From Nocardioides sp. ChNu-153 (GTDB taxonomy: Bacteria > Actinomycetota > Actinomycetes > Propionibacteriales > Nocardioidaceae): 64,000 nt of DNA. This document shows, piece after piece, positions 8,207 to 17,125 of this stretch; positions within the stretch are counted from its first letter, which is position 1; each line of letters opens with the position of its first letter. The stretch covers positions 62,001-126,000 of the forward strand of contig NZ_JADEVT010000001.1 in assembly GCF_030466625.1 (NCBI RefSeq), written 5' to 3'. Both the position numbers and the translations under genes were made by a program. The notes beneath the pieces were generated by a model, which saw only the letters and a program-made list of their open reading frames with translations, was not told where the DNA came from and did no database searches.

Positions 8207-9621
8207 CCGAGCGGCGGTGCGGCGTCGGCGAGGGCGGCGATGGCGCCCTCGAAGCACTCCATCGGCGGGGTGACGAGCCCGGCGCCGACCTGGCCGGTGC
8301 CGGCGACGCGGCCGGCCATGCCCGTGTTGATCTGCGGCAGCACGCCGGACTCGACGACCTTGGTGACGTCGATGCCGGTCGGGGTGCCGCGGAAGTCGAG
8401 GATCGGCACGCCGAAGCGCTGGTTCTCGGTGGTGGTGACCTGGTACATCAGGCGCGTCGCGGTCAGCGCGTCGCCGACCTCGCCGCCGATGAACCGCACG
8501 ATCGCCGGGGCCGCCGCCATGGCGAAGCCGCCGATGCCGGCGGTCTCGGTGATGGCGGAGTCGCCGATGTCGGGGTTGGCGTCCTCGGGGCCGTAGTCGC
8601 CGAGGTACATGCCCTCGGGCGTCTGCGCCGGGCCGGTGAACCAGGTGTCGCCGGTGCCGGCGGTCTGGATGCCGAAGTCCGTGCCGTTGCGGGCCATGAC
8701 GGTCACGACGCTCGAGCCCGGGATGCCGGCCGCCGCGCTCGTGACGAGCTTGCACGCGGGCATGACGAGGTTGAGGAAGAAGTGGTCGTTGCCGCCCACG
8801 AACCGCACGACCTCGGCGAGGCGGGCCGGCTCGACGCCGCTCTCGATGACGTCGGGCAGCAGGTCACGCAGCAGCATCAGCGTGCCGGCGCGGTTGCGGT
8901 TGTGGCCCTCGTCGCCCATCTGCACCATCTGGGCGATGATCGCGAGCATGTCGAGCTCGACGCCGCGGTCGCGGGCGCGGCGCACACCGGCCTGGAGCGC
9001 CGGGCCCAGCACCGCGCTCATCCAGCGCAGGCGCGTGATGACGTCCTCGCTGTAGGCGCCGTAGCGCAGCACCTTGCCCAGGCCCTCGTTGAGCGAGCAC
9101 CACGAGGTGCGGCCGTCGGCCGGGTCGGTCAGCTCGAAGACCCACATCGACGGGCTGACGACGCCGGCCATCGGGCCGACGGCCCCGCGGTGGTGGCACG
9201 GCTCCCACGACAGCGAGCCGGAGGCGAGCAGCTGCTCGGCCTCGTCGGGCGTCGATGCGAGGCCCTCGAACAGCACCGCGCCGATGAGGGCGCCGCGCAT
9301 CGGGCCCGACGCGCGCTCCCAGGTGACGGGCGGGCCGGCGTGGAGGAACTGGCCGGGCGCCAGGTCGAGCGCCTCGCCCGCGGGACGCACGTCGACGAGG
9401 TGCGCGCTCGCGGCCAGCATGCGCTCGGCGGCGAGGCGGTTGGCCTCCTCGCGGCGGGCGTCGGCGAGCACGCGGGCCAGCGCGGCCGACGTACCGGCCG
9501 GCGGCGGGGCCCACGCGACCTCGGTGACGTCGACGCCCTGCGAGCGCAGCGCGTCGGAGAAGAGGGCGACGCCGGTGGTGACCACCGAGGGCGTGCCGTC
9601 GAGCAGGGGGAGGGTGGTCAT
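8203..9621 (-). CDS. DUF1116 family protein (YlbE / AllG-like)
   Basis: 472 residues matching the DUF1116 family, with RNRAGTLMLLRDLLPD, GGNDHFFLNLVMPACK and ARNGTDFGIQ segments. In Escherichia coli the neighbouring fdrA, ylbE and ylbF genes have been reported as the oxamate carbamoyltransferase used in anaerobic allantoin breakdown (renamed allF, allG, allH); this is the ylbE counterpart. The ATG start overlaps the fdrA stop (ATGA), and its stop overlaps the MFS start, so stoichiometric co-translation is likely. Which carbamoylated acid it works on here is unknown. Confidence 0.88.
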   Translation of the reverse strand: MTTLPLLDGTPSVVTTGVALFSDALRSQGVDVTEVAWAPPPAGTSAALARVLADARREEANRLAAERMLAASAHLVDVRPAGEALDLAPGQFLHAGPPVTWERASGPMRGALIGAVLFEGLASTPDEAEQLLASGSLSWEPCHHRGAVGPMAGVVSPSMWVFELTDPADGRTSWCSLNEGLGKVLRYGAYSEDVITRLRWMSAVLGPALQAGVRRARDRGVELDMLAIIAQMVQMGDEGHNRNRAGTLMLLRDLLPDVIESGVEPARLAEVVRFVGGNDHFFLNLVMPACKLVTSAAAGIPGSSVVTVMARNGTDFGIQTAGTGDTWFTGPAQTPEGMYLGDYGPEDANPDIGDSAITETAGIGGFAMAAAPAIVRFIGGEVGDALTATRLMYQVTTTENQRFGVPILDFRGTPTGIDVTKVVESGVLPQINTGMAGRVAGTGQVGAGLVTPPMECFEGAIAALADAAPPLG

Positions 9622-11126
9622 CGCGTGGCTCCGCTCACGAGGGCGACCGCGTAGCGGGTCGCGTCGGCGTTGGACGAGAAGACGGCGGCACCGGCGGACG
9701 CGAGCGCCTCCGCCTGGGCGGCTAGGCCCTGCGGGTCGGCGTCGGTGCCGCACAGGGACACGACGACGGCGAGCTCGCGCCCACCCTCGCCGGCGGTACG
9801 GCGAGCCGCGGCCACCGCGGGCGCCAGCTCCGCCGCCGGGTCGGCGTGGGCGCCGTGGCCCAGCACGACGTCGAGCAGGACCACGCCGGCGAACGGGTCG
9901 GCCGCCTCCTCGGCGAGCCGCGCCAGGCGCAGGCCCGGGTCGATCATGGGGTGGGGTCGGCCCTGGGTGAGGGTGTCGTCGCCGAAGTCGATCATCAGGT
10001 GCCCGTCGTGGCGCAGGTCGCCCGGCAGCGCGAGCTCGGGCCGCAGGGGGATGTTGGAGCGGATGTCACCGAGCGTCTCCTCGGCGATGAGCATCGACTC
10101 GTCGCACAGGGTGCCGCCGGCGAACAGGCCACGGAGGTGGCCGGTCACCGCGGGCGCCTCGGCGGGCACGCCCCAGGTGGGCCAGGTCGGCACGTCGGCG
10201 CCGAGCGCGGTGAGCACGCCCTCCACGCCGGCGGTGATCGTGGGCTGGCCGGGGCCGAGCAGCACGAGGTGGACGGGCTTCGACAGGGTGGCGGCGTGCT
10301 CGCGGAGGTCGCGGGCGACCTCGGGGTGCGGGGGCTTCGAGACGACCACGATCACCTCGGTGCCCTCGTCCGCGTCGAGCGCGGCGAGCGCCGCGCGGGC
10401 CGAGCGGCCGCCGACGGCCTCCGACAGGTCGCGCCCGCCCAGGCCGAGGCAGTGGGAGACGCCGACGCCCGCGGTGTGCAGCAGGCTGGTGAACTGCTGC
10501 GCGCCGGTGCCGGACGCGGCCGCGATGCCCACGGGGCCGCGGCGCAGCACGTTCGCGAAGCCCAGGCCGACACCGCCGACGACGGCGGTGCCGCAGTCGG
10601 GGCCCATGACGAGCAGGCCGCGCTCGGCGGCCAGGTCCTTGAGCCGGACCTCCTGCTCGACCGGCACGTTGTCGCTGAACAGCAGCACCGACGCGCCCTG
10701 CTCGAGCGCGCCGAGCGCCTCGGCGAACGCGTGCTCGCCGGGCACCGAGATGACGGCCAGCGCCGCCTGCGTGCGCTGCACCGCCCAGCCGGTCGTGCGG
10801 GCCTCGGGCTCGCCGCCGAACCCGCCGGCGCCCGTGCTGGTGCCGATCGCGTCGACCGCCGCCTCGACCGCCGCGAGCGCCGCGGCCACCGCGTCGTCGT
10901 CGCGGGCCGCGATGGCCACGACCATGTCGTTCGGGCCCGTGCCCTCGGGGACGTCGAAGCCCATCCCGGCCAGCACGTCGAGGTTGAGCTCGGTGCCCAT
11001 CGCCACCTGGGCCTTGTCGACCCCCTCGACCGTCGCGACGGTCGCCGAGACCTGCATGAGCGAGACCGAGTCGACGTAGCGACCTCGTCTCGTCTCGACG
11101 TGGTGGACGCCGGTCGTCGCGGTCAT
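9618..11126 (-). CDS. fdrA: FdrA family protein (AllF-like acyl-CoA synthetase fold)
   Basis: 502 residues. It has the succinyl-CoA-synthetase-like layout of FdrA: an N-terminal small domain (VDSVSLMQVSATVATVEG), then a CoA-binding-like segment with GPDCGTAVVGGVGLGFAN and ASGTGAQQFTSLLHTAG, and a C-terminal ligase-like domain with HLMIDFGDDTLTQGRPHPMID. FdrA is one of three components reported to phosphorolyse a carbamoylated amide acid to carbamoyl phosphate. The ATG start overlaps the upstream DUF2877 stop as ATGA. No carbamate kinase gene is seen in this window, so carbamoyl phosphate use must be encoded elsewhere. Confidence 0.92.
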   Translation of the reverse strand: MTATTGVHHVETRRGRYVDSVSLMQVSATVATVEGVDKAQVAMGTELNLDVLAGMGFDVPEGTGPNDMVVAIAARDDDAVAAALAAVEAAVDAIGTSTGAGGFGGEPEARTTGWAVQRTQAALAVISVPGEHAFAEALGALEQGASVLLFSDNVPVEQEVRLKDLAAERGLLVMGPDCGTAVVGGVGLGFANVLRRGPVGIAAASGTGAQQFTSLLHTAGVGVSHCLGLGGRDLSEAVGGRSARAALAALDADEGTEVIVVVSKPPHPEVARDLREHAATLSKPVHLVLLGPGQPTITAGVEGVLTALGADVPTWPTWGVPAEAPAVTGHLRGLFAGGTLCDESMLIAEETLGDIRSNIPLRPELALPGDLRHDGHLMIDFGDDTLTQGRPHPMIDPGLRLARLAEEAADPFAGVVLLDVVLGHGAHADPAAELAPAVAAARRTAGEGGRELAVVVSLCGTDADPQGLAAQAEALASAGAAVFSSNADATRYAVALVSGATR

Positions 11127-11986
11127 GCGCAGTTCCTCTCGGTGGACGGCAGGGGGGTGGTGCGTTCGTGGGCGGCGACCGCGGCCAGGCCGGCGCGCAG
11201 GCCGGCGGCGAGGTCGGCGCCGGAGGTGTGCCCGAGGGCGAGCAGCCCGTCGAGGGCCGCCTCGAGCTCGGCCCGCTCGACGTCGTCGGCGAGCAGGGCC
11301 TCGACCGCCCGGCGTACCGGCGCCGCGGCGCGGCCCTCGCCCGCGGCCCGCAGCAGGAGCACGGACGGCGTCGTGGTGCGGCCCTCGGCGCGCTCCAGCA
11401 GGGCGGCGACGGCCGCGTCCGTGCCGGGCGTGCCGAGCACGCGGTGCACGAGCAGGGCGCCGGCGCACAGGTCGTCGCCGGACGGGGTGAGGCCCGGACC
11501 GCGACCCAGCAGCACGGGCGCGTCGGTGGCCAGGGCCGCGGGCGTGGCGCGGCCGCCGGTCCAGCGGTGGGCGGTCACGGCGTCGGGGTCGGTCACGAGC
11601 GGGCGCAGGGCGAGGCGGTCGAGGGCGCGGACGGCGACGTCGGCACGCGGGGCGCCCGCGCGGGGGCCCGCGACCCGGCTGTCCGCGGCGACGCGGACGC
11701 GCACCTCGTGGGGCCCGCAGACGAGCCGGCCGCCACCCAGCAGCACGGGGCGACCGCCGCGCACGTGGGAGGCCAGCACCGCCGTCCACGCGCGGTGGGG
11801 CGGCAGGACCAGTGCGTCCGGTACGGCGACACCCCCGTGGTCGACGACCGCGCACACGGCCCCGCCGCGGCGGTCCGCCTCCCCGAGGTACGCCGCCGCG
11901 CGGGCCGCGACGAGCACGCGGAGCGGGCGGGGCGGTCCCGCGACCCGGCCCGCCAGGGCGAGGTCGGCGGTCGCGGCGGAGGTCAC
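11123..11986 (-). CDS. DUF2877 family protein (YlbF / AllH-like)
   Basis: 287 residues with the DUF2877 hallmark GRGPGLTPSGDDLCAG near the middle and LGHTSGADLAAGL near the C terminus. It is the ylbF counterpart of the fdrA-ylbE-ylbF set and the first gene of the operon. The start is GTG 11986, read as VTSAATADLAL; the frame stays open upstream but there it overlaps the divergent regulator gene. It is separated by only 36 bases from the regulator start, so the two promoters must overlap. Confidence 0.85.
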   Translation of the reverse strand: MTSAATADLALAGRVAGPPRPLRVLVAARAAAYLGEADRRGGAVCAVVDHGGVAVPDALVLPPHRAWTAVLASHVRGGRPVLLGGGRLVCGPHEVRVRVAADSRVAGPRAGAPRADVAVRALDRLALRPLVTDPDAVTAHRWTGGRATPAALATDAPVLLGRGPGLTPSGDDLCAGALLVHRVLGTPGTDAAVAALLERAEGRTTTPSVLLLRAAGEGRAAAPVRRAVEALLADDVERAELEAALDGLLALGHTSGADLAAGLRAGLAAVAAHERTTPLPSTERNCA

Positions 11987-12022
11987 CCGTCGGACGCTAG
12001 CCGGGACGGGTACGGTCCCCCC
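11987..12022. promoter_or_regulatory. Very short divergent promoter region; leaderless -10 for the PucR-type gene
   Basis: 36 bases separate two divergent start codons. TACGGT (12011-12016) lies exactly six bases before ATG 12023, the spacing of a leaderless promoter. The operon promoter for DUF2877-fdrA must therefore extend into the first codons of the regulator gene, where bases 12023-12075 are clearly less GC-rich than the rest. This geometry makes autoregulation or coregulation by the regulator likely. Confidence 0.5.
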
Positions 12023-13837
12023 ATGTACGAAAGTGCCAAGGATCACAGCGAGTCTTCGCAGATGTTCCCAACCCCCTTCGACCGCCCGGTCGAGGAGTCG
12101 TGGGACTACGGCATCTCGGTGGCGGAGATGACCGAGCTGCCCGAGCTCGCGGGCACCACGTGCGTGGCGGGCGCCGCCGGCCTGGGGCGCCGCATCGAGC
12201 GGCTCAACGTCATGGAGGTGCCCGACATCGCGCCGTGGGTGCGCGAGCGCGAGCTGCTGCTGACGACGGGCTACCCCCTGCGCGGCCGGCCCGAGGCCCT
12301 CGTCGACCTGGTCGCGGAGCTCGACGAGCGGGGCGCCGCGGGCCTGGTGGTGAAGCTCGGCCGCTACCTCGAGTCGCTGCCGGCGGCCGTGCTCGCCGAG
12401 GCCGACCGCCGCGCGTTCCCGGTGCTGACCCTGCCCGACCTCGGGTTCGACGAGGTGCTGACCGTCGTGCTGTCGGAGGTGCTCGACCGGCAGAGCGTGC
12501 TGCTCGCCCGCTCCGAGCGGCTCCACCACGAGCTGCTCCAGCGGATCGTGGCGGGGGAGGGCCTCGCCGAGGTCGCCGACCACGTGTCGCGCCTGGTGCG
12601 CGCCCGCATCCTCGTCACCACCGCCGACGGCCGTGTGCTCGTCGAGACCGACCGCTCGACGGAGGACGAGGCGGCGGGGGCCGCCACGGGGCCGGACGCC
12701 TTCGACGACGGCCTCGAGCGCGACCCCACGGGCCGGGTGCGCGTCGAGGACCTCTCCTACGGCTTCAGTGACGGCGGCGGGCGGCAGCGGATCGTCGTAC
12801 CGGTGGTCGCCGGCCGCCACGACCACGGGCGCATGGTCGCCACCGCCACCGTGCACCCCCTCTCGCGCAGCGACGAGCACGCGCTCCAGCGGGCCGCGAC
12901 CGTGGTGGCGCTGAGCATCACCAAGCAGCGCGAGCTGGCGGCCGTGGAGAGCAAGTACGAGGGCGACTTCCTGCGCGACGTGCTCGCCGGCACCGCGGGT
13001 CCGCACGACGAGGTGGTCGCGCACGCCGGGATGCTGGGCTGGGACTTCGACCGGCCGATGGTGGTCGTCGTCGCCCAGCACGACGAGCCGGCCCCGCCGT
13101 ACCGTCCCGGCGACGGGTTGCAGCCACCGCAGGACCGGTTCTCGGCGGCGTGGCGCTCCGTCGTGCGGACCCACGACCCCGGGGCCGCGGTGGTGAGCCT
13201 CAGCGACGAGGTCGTCGCCGTCGTGGGGCTCGACCCCTCGCGGGCGGGCGAGGTCGAGGCGTTCGTGCGCCCGTTCGTGACCCGCGTCAGCGGCGACGGG
13301 GGCGGCGGCCGCCGGACCTTCTGCACCGGGCTGTCCCGCGTGTTCAGCGACGTCGACGGCCTGCCCGCGGCGTACGAGCAGGCGCGCAGCGCGGTGCGGG
13401 TGGGGCGCTGGCTCCAGGGGCCGGGCGCGCTCGCGCACTTCGACTCCCTCGGCGTGCACCGGCTGCTCAGCCTGGTCTCCGACCCCGCCGAGCTCACCGG
13501 GTTCGTGCGCGACACCCTCGGCGAGCTCGCCGGCGGGGGCGCCGAGAACGAGGACCTCCGCACGACCCTGCAGGCGCTGCTCGACCACAACCTCAACGTG
13601 GCCGAGACGGCGCGGCACCTGCTCTTCCACTACAACACGCTGCGCTACCGCATCTCGAAGCTGGAACGGATGATCGGGCCGTTCACCACCGACGCCCACC
13701 TGCGCCTCAACGTGGCGGTCGCCCTGCAGGCCCTCCAGCTGCGCGCGGCGACGGGCCGCGAGCCCGGCGGGGAGCCGGGACGCGAGGGCGGTCGCGACGG
13801 GGCGGCGGTCGGTGAACACCAGCGGTCCTCCCGGTGA
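12023..13837 (+). CDS. PucR-family transcriptional regulator
   Basis: 604 residues. A PucR-type N-terminal ligand domain spans about residues 35-155 (LAGTTCVAGAAGLGRRIERL, NVMEVPDIAPWV). A middle CdaR/GGDEF-like region follows, and a C-terminal PucR helix-turn-helix sits near 520-580 (LNVAETARHLLFHYNTLRYR). PucR proteins sense purine-breakdown compounds and activate catabolic genes. The first 17 codons use codons rare in this genome (GAA, AGT, GAT, TCT, CCA), so translation might instead start at ATG 12062. I kept 12023 because a TACGGT box sits six bases before it. It lies between the fdrA operon and the permease, the expected place for the pathway regulator. Confidence 0.9.
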   Translation: MYESAKDHSESSQMFPTPFDRPVEESWDYGISVAEMTELPELAGTTCVAGAAGLGRRIERLNVMEVPDIAPWVRERELLLTTGYPLRGRPEALVDLVAELDERGAAGLVVKLGRYLESLPAAVLAEADRRAFPVLTLPDLGFDEVLTVVLSEVLDRQSVLLARSERLHHELLQRIVAGEGLAEVADHVSRLVRARILVTTADGRVLVETDRSTEDEAAGAATGPDAFDDGLERDPTGRVRVEDLSYGFSDGGGRQRIVVPVVAGRHDHGRMVATATVHPLSRSDEHALQRAATVVALSITKQRELAAVESKYEGDFLRDVLAGTAGPHDEVVAHAGMLGWDFDRPMVVVVAQHDEPAPPYRPGDGLQPPQDRFSAAWRSVVRTHDPGAAVVSLSDEVVAVVGLDPSRAGEVEAFVRPFVTRVSGDGGGGRRTFCTGLSRVFSDVDGLPAAYEQARSAVRVGRWLQGPGALAHFDSLGVHRLLSLVSDPAELTGFVRDTLGELAGGGAENEDLRTTLQALLDHNLNVAETARHLLFHYNTLRYRISKLERMIGPFTTDAHLRLNVAVALQALQLRAATGREPGGEPGREGGRDGAAVGEHQRSSR

Positions 13838-14039
13838 CCACCGTCACGCGACAGGCGCAGAACTGCACAACGACCGGGGGCCGACGCTGGCAGACACTGA
13901 TGACGACGTGCCCCGTCGCTCTCCGTAGGCTCAGCGACGCCGCGCGTGTGGCAGAGGCCACAACCCGCGTCGAACGACACGGCTGAGCGGGCCACTCCTG
14001 GACACGCTTCGCGTGCCAGCCCGAGAGGAGACAAGCAAG
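13838..14039. promoter_or_regulatory. Permease upstream region
   Basis: 202 bases with no gene. A -10-like TAGGCT lies near 13926-13931. The region contains a small hairpin, GACACGC / GCGTGCC-like, at about 14000-14019, and a GAGAGGAGA ribosome site (14022-14030) before ATG 14040. It is the likely promoter for the permease and perhaps for the whole coxM-nitrilase run. Confidence 0.4.
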
Positions 14040-15494
14040 ATGGCCTTGAAGTGGAAGCTGTACGAAGGGGGTGCCACCCCGCCACCGGGGGCGGTCGTGG
14101 CACCGGACGAGCGGCTGTCGTGGCCGCGGACCATCGGACTGGGTGCGCAGCACGTGGTCGCCATGTTCGGGGCGACGTTCGTCTTCCCGATCATCATGGG
14201 GCTGAACCCGCAGCTCGCGGTCCTCATGTCGGGCGTCGCGACGATCCTGTTCCTCCTGATCGTCAACGACAAGATCCCGTCCTACCTGGGCACCAGCGCC
14301 GCGTTCGTCGCGGCCGCCGGGGCCATCCGGGCGCAGGGCGGTGAGAGCTCCGACGTGACCGGGGCGATCCTCGTCGCCGGCCTGCTGCTCGTCGTCATCG
14401 GCATCGGCGTCCACCTGGTCGGCGGCTCGATGATCAACCGCGTGCTCCCGCCGGCGGTGACCGGCGCGGTCGTCATGCTCATCGGCTTCAACCTCGCACC
14501 CGTCGTGGCGGACCTCTACTGGCCCGCCGACCAGTGGGTCGCGGTCTCCACGATGATCTTCGTCATCGTCGTCTCCGTCGTGGTGCGCGGCTTCCTGTCG
14601 CGGATCGCGGTGCTGCTCGGCCTCGTGTTCGGCACGGCGCTGTCCTGGATCCTCGACGTCGTCTCCGGCCCGCTGGCCGGCGCCGACGGCACCGAGGCCG
14701 ACCGGGTGAACTTCAGCGCGGTCGGTGACGCCGCCTGGATCGGCCTGCCGCAGAGCATCACGCAGGCGGACGGCACCGTTCTCTCGGGCGCGCACCTGCC
14801 CAGCTTCAGCGCCACCTTCATCCTCCTCATCGTCCCGGGCGTGATCGCGCTCGTGGCGGAGAACGCCGGCCACGTGAAGGCCGTCGAGGAGATGACGAAC
14901 CGCAACCTCAACCCCTACATGGGCCGCGCCTTCATCGGTGACGGCGTGGGCACCGCGCTCGCCGGCTTCGTGGGCGGCTCGCCGACCACGACGTACGCCG
15001 AGAACATCGGGGTCATGGCGGCGACCCGGGTCTACTCCACGGCGGCGTACTACGTGGCCGCGCTGGTCGCGATCCTCTTCGGCTTCTCGCCGAAGTTCGG
15101 CGCCGCCGTCTCCGCCGTCCCCAGCGGCGTCCTCGGCGGGATCACCGTGGTCCTCTACGGGATGATCGGGCTCCTCGGCGCCAAGATCTGGGTCGACAAC
15201 CGCGTCGACTTCGGCAACCCCGTCAACCTGGTCCCGCTCGCCGCCGGCCTCGTCATCGGCATCGGCGACGTGTCGCTGAAGTTCAGCGACGACTTCTCCG
15301 TCACCGGCATCGCGCTGGGCACGATCGTCACCATCGTGGCCTACCACGCGGTGCGGGCGGCCGCCCCGGCACGGCTGCGGGAGGCCGGACCCGTCGAGCG
15401 GGTCGGCGGCCCGGGCTCGCCGGACACCCCCGGGACGCCGGGGACGCCGGGGACGCCGGGCCACCGCGGCCCGGGAGGACCCGCGGCGCACTGA
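14040..15494 (+). CDS. NCS2-family uracil/xanthine permease
   Basis: 484 residues with about 12-14 membrane segments. The N-terminal GAQHVVAMFGATFVFPIIMG is the NCS2 (UraA/UapA) signature, and the later NVGVMA-like segment appears here as YAENIGVMAATRVYS. NCS2 proteins are proton symporters for uracil, xanthine or urate. The C terminus is unusual: a GTPGTPGTPG tandem repeat encoded by repeated gggacgccg units. It follows the PucR-type regulator and precedes the molybdenum hydroxylase genes, so it probably imports the substrate of the pathway. Confidence 0.92.
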   Translation: MALKWKLYEGGATPPPGAVVAPDERLSWPRTIGLGAQHVVAMFGATFVFPIIMGLNPQLAVLMSGVATILFLLIVNDKIPSYLGTSAAFVAAAGAIRAQGGESSDVTGAILVAGLLLVVIGIGVHLVGGSMINRVLPPAVTGAVVMLIGFNLAPVVADLYWPADQWVAVSTMIFVIVVSVVVRGFLSRIAVLLGLVFGTALSWILDVVSGPLAGADGTEADRVNFSAVGDAAWIGLPQSITQADGTVLSGAHLPSFSATFILLIVPGVIALVAENAGHVKAVEEMTNRNLNPYMGRAFIGDGVGTALAGFVGGSPTTTYAENIGVMAATRVYSTAAYYVAALVAILFGFSPKFGAAVSAVPSGVLGGITVVLYGMIGLLGAKIWVDNRVDFGNPVNLVPLAAGLVIGIGDVSLKFSDDFSVTGIALGTIVTIVAYHAVRAAAPARLREAGPVERVGGPGSPDTPGTPGTPGTPGHRGPGGPAAH

Positions 15495-15534
15495 CCGGCC
15501 CCGGCCCGGCCGGGACACCACCGTCACACCTCCG

Positions 15535-15564
15535 GGGGAGACCCGCCGCACGGCGGGTCTCCCC
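15535..15564 (+). terminator. 13-bp perfect hairpin between permease and coxM
   Basis: GGGGAGACCCGCC and its exact reverse complement flank a GCAC loop. There is no T tract, so it may be a weak terminator, an RNA processing site or an mRNA stabiliser that sets different levels for the permease and the hydroxylase. It ends 17 bases before the coxM start codon and leaves room for the GGGAGAG ribosome site. Confidence 0.55.
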
Positions 15565-15581
15565 GCACGGACAGGGAGAGC

Positions 15582-16507
15582 ATGAAGACCTCCAAGTTCA
15601 CCTACCACGCCCCCCGCACGGTCGCCGAGGCCCTGGACACGCTCGCCGAGCACTCCGTGGACGCCAAGGTCCTCGCGGGCGGCCAGAGCCTCGTGCCCGT
15701 CATGGCCATGCGCCTGGCCGCGCCGGCGCACCTGGTCGACATCAACAAGCTGACCCCCGAGCTGGGCGACCTCGAGGTCACCGGCGACGGCGTGCGCATC
15801 GGCGCCCTCGTGCGCCACGCCCGCCTCGAGCGCGACGCCGACGCCGCGGTCCGGGTGCCCCTCGTGGGCCAGGCCCTGCGCCACGTCGCGCACCCCACCA
15901 TCCGCAACCGCGGCACCACCGTCGGCAGCCTCGCGCACGCCGACCCCTCGGCCGAGATGCCCGTCGTGCTCGCGCTGCTGGGCGGCTCGGTCGTCGCCCG
16001 GTCCGTGCGCGGCGAGCGCACCATCGACGCCGCCGACTTCTTCGTCGGCCCCATGGAGTCCGTGCTGGGGTACGACGAGCTCGCCGTCTCCGCCTTCTTC
16101 CCGGCCGTGCCCGGCCGCGCCGGCACCGCCTTCGACGAGATCACCCGGCGCCACGGCGACTACGCGATGTGCGGCCTGGCCGTCGTCGCGCAGCTCGACG
16201 AGGCCGACCGCTTCACGTCCCTGCGCCTGGCGTTCGTCTCGGTGAGCGACGTGCCCGAGGTCGTCGACCTCACCGACGACGTCGCGGGCACGCCGTACAC
16301 CGACGTGGACCACGCGGCGCTCGGCGACCGCGTGCGCGAGCTGGTCGACCCCGCGGGGGACCTGCACGCCAGCGCGGACTTCCGCCGCCACCTGGCCGCG
16401 GTGCTGACGCAGCGCCTGACGCGCGAGGCCGCCGAGCGTGCGGCCGGCGTGGCCCCGGGAGCCGCGGCGACCGCGGGCACCGCACCGACGACGCGAGGAG
16501 GACGGGC

Positions 16508-16511
<4 letters not shown>
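15582..16511 (+). CDS. Molybdenum hydroxylase FAD subunit (CoxM-like)
   Basis: 309 residues. FAD-binding motifs LAGGQSLVPVMAMRL (about residues 31-45) and TIRNRGTTVGSLAHADPSAE (about 106-125) are typical of the medium subunit of CO dehydrogenase or xanthine dehydrogenase-type enzymes; the C-terminal flavoprotein domain follows. This subunit passes electrons from the iron-sulfur subunit through FAD to an acceptor. A GGGAGAG ribosome site precedes ATG 15582. Its stop overlaps the small-subunit start as ATGA. Confidence 0.94.

Positions 16512-17121
<610 letters not shown>

Positions 17122-17125
<4 letters not shown>

Noticed and set aside
15415..15470. Separate repeat element
   Set aside because: The gggacgccg tandem repeat is the in-frame Gly-Thr-Pro tail of the permease.
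15535..15564. Definite intrinsic terminator after the permease
   Set aside because: The hairpin is perfect but has no T tract and lies right next to a ribosome site, so full termination is not assured. It is listed only as a candidate.
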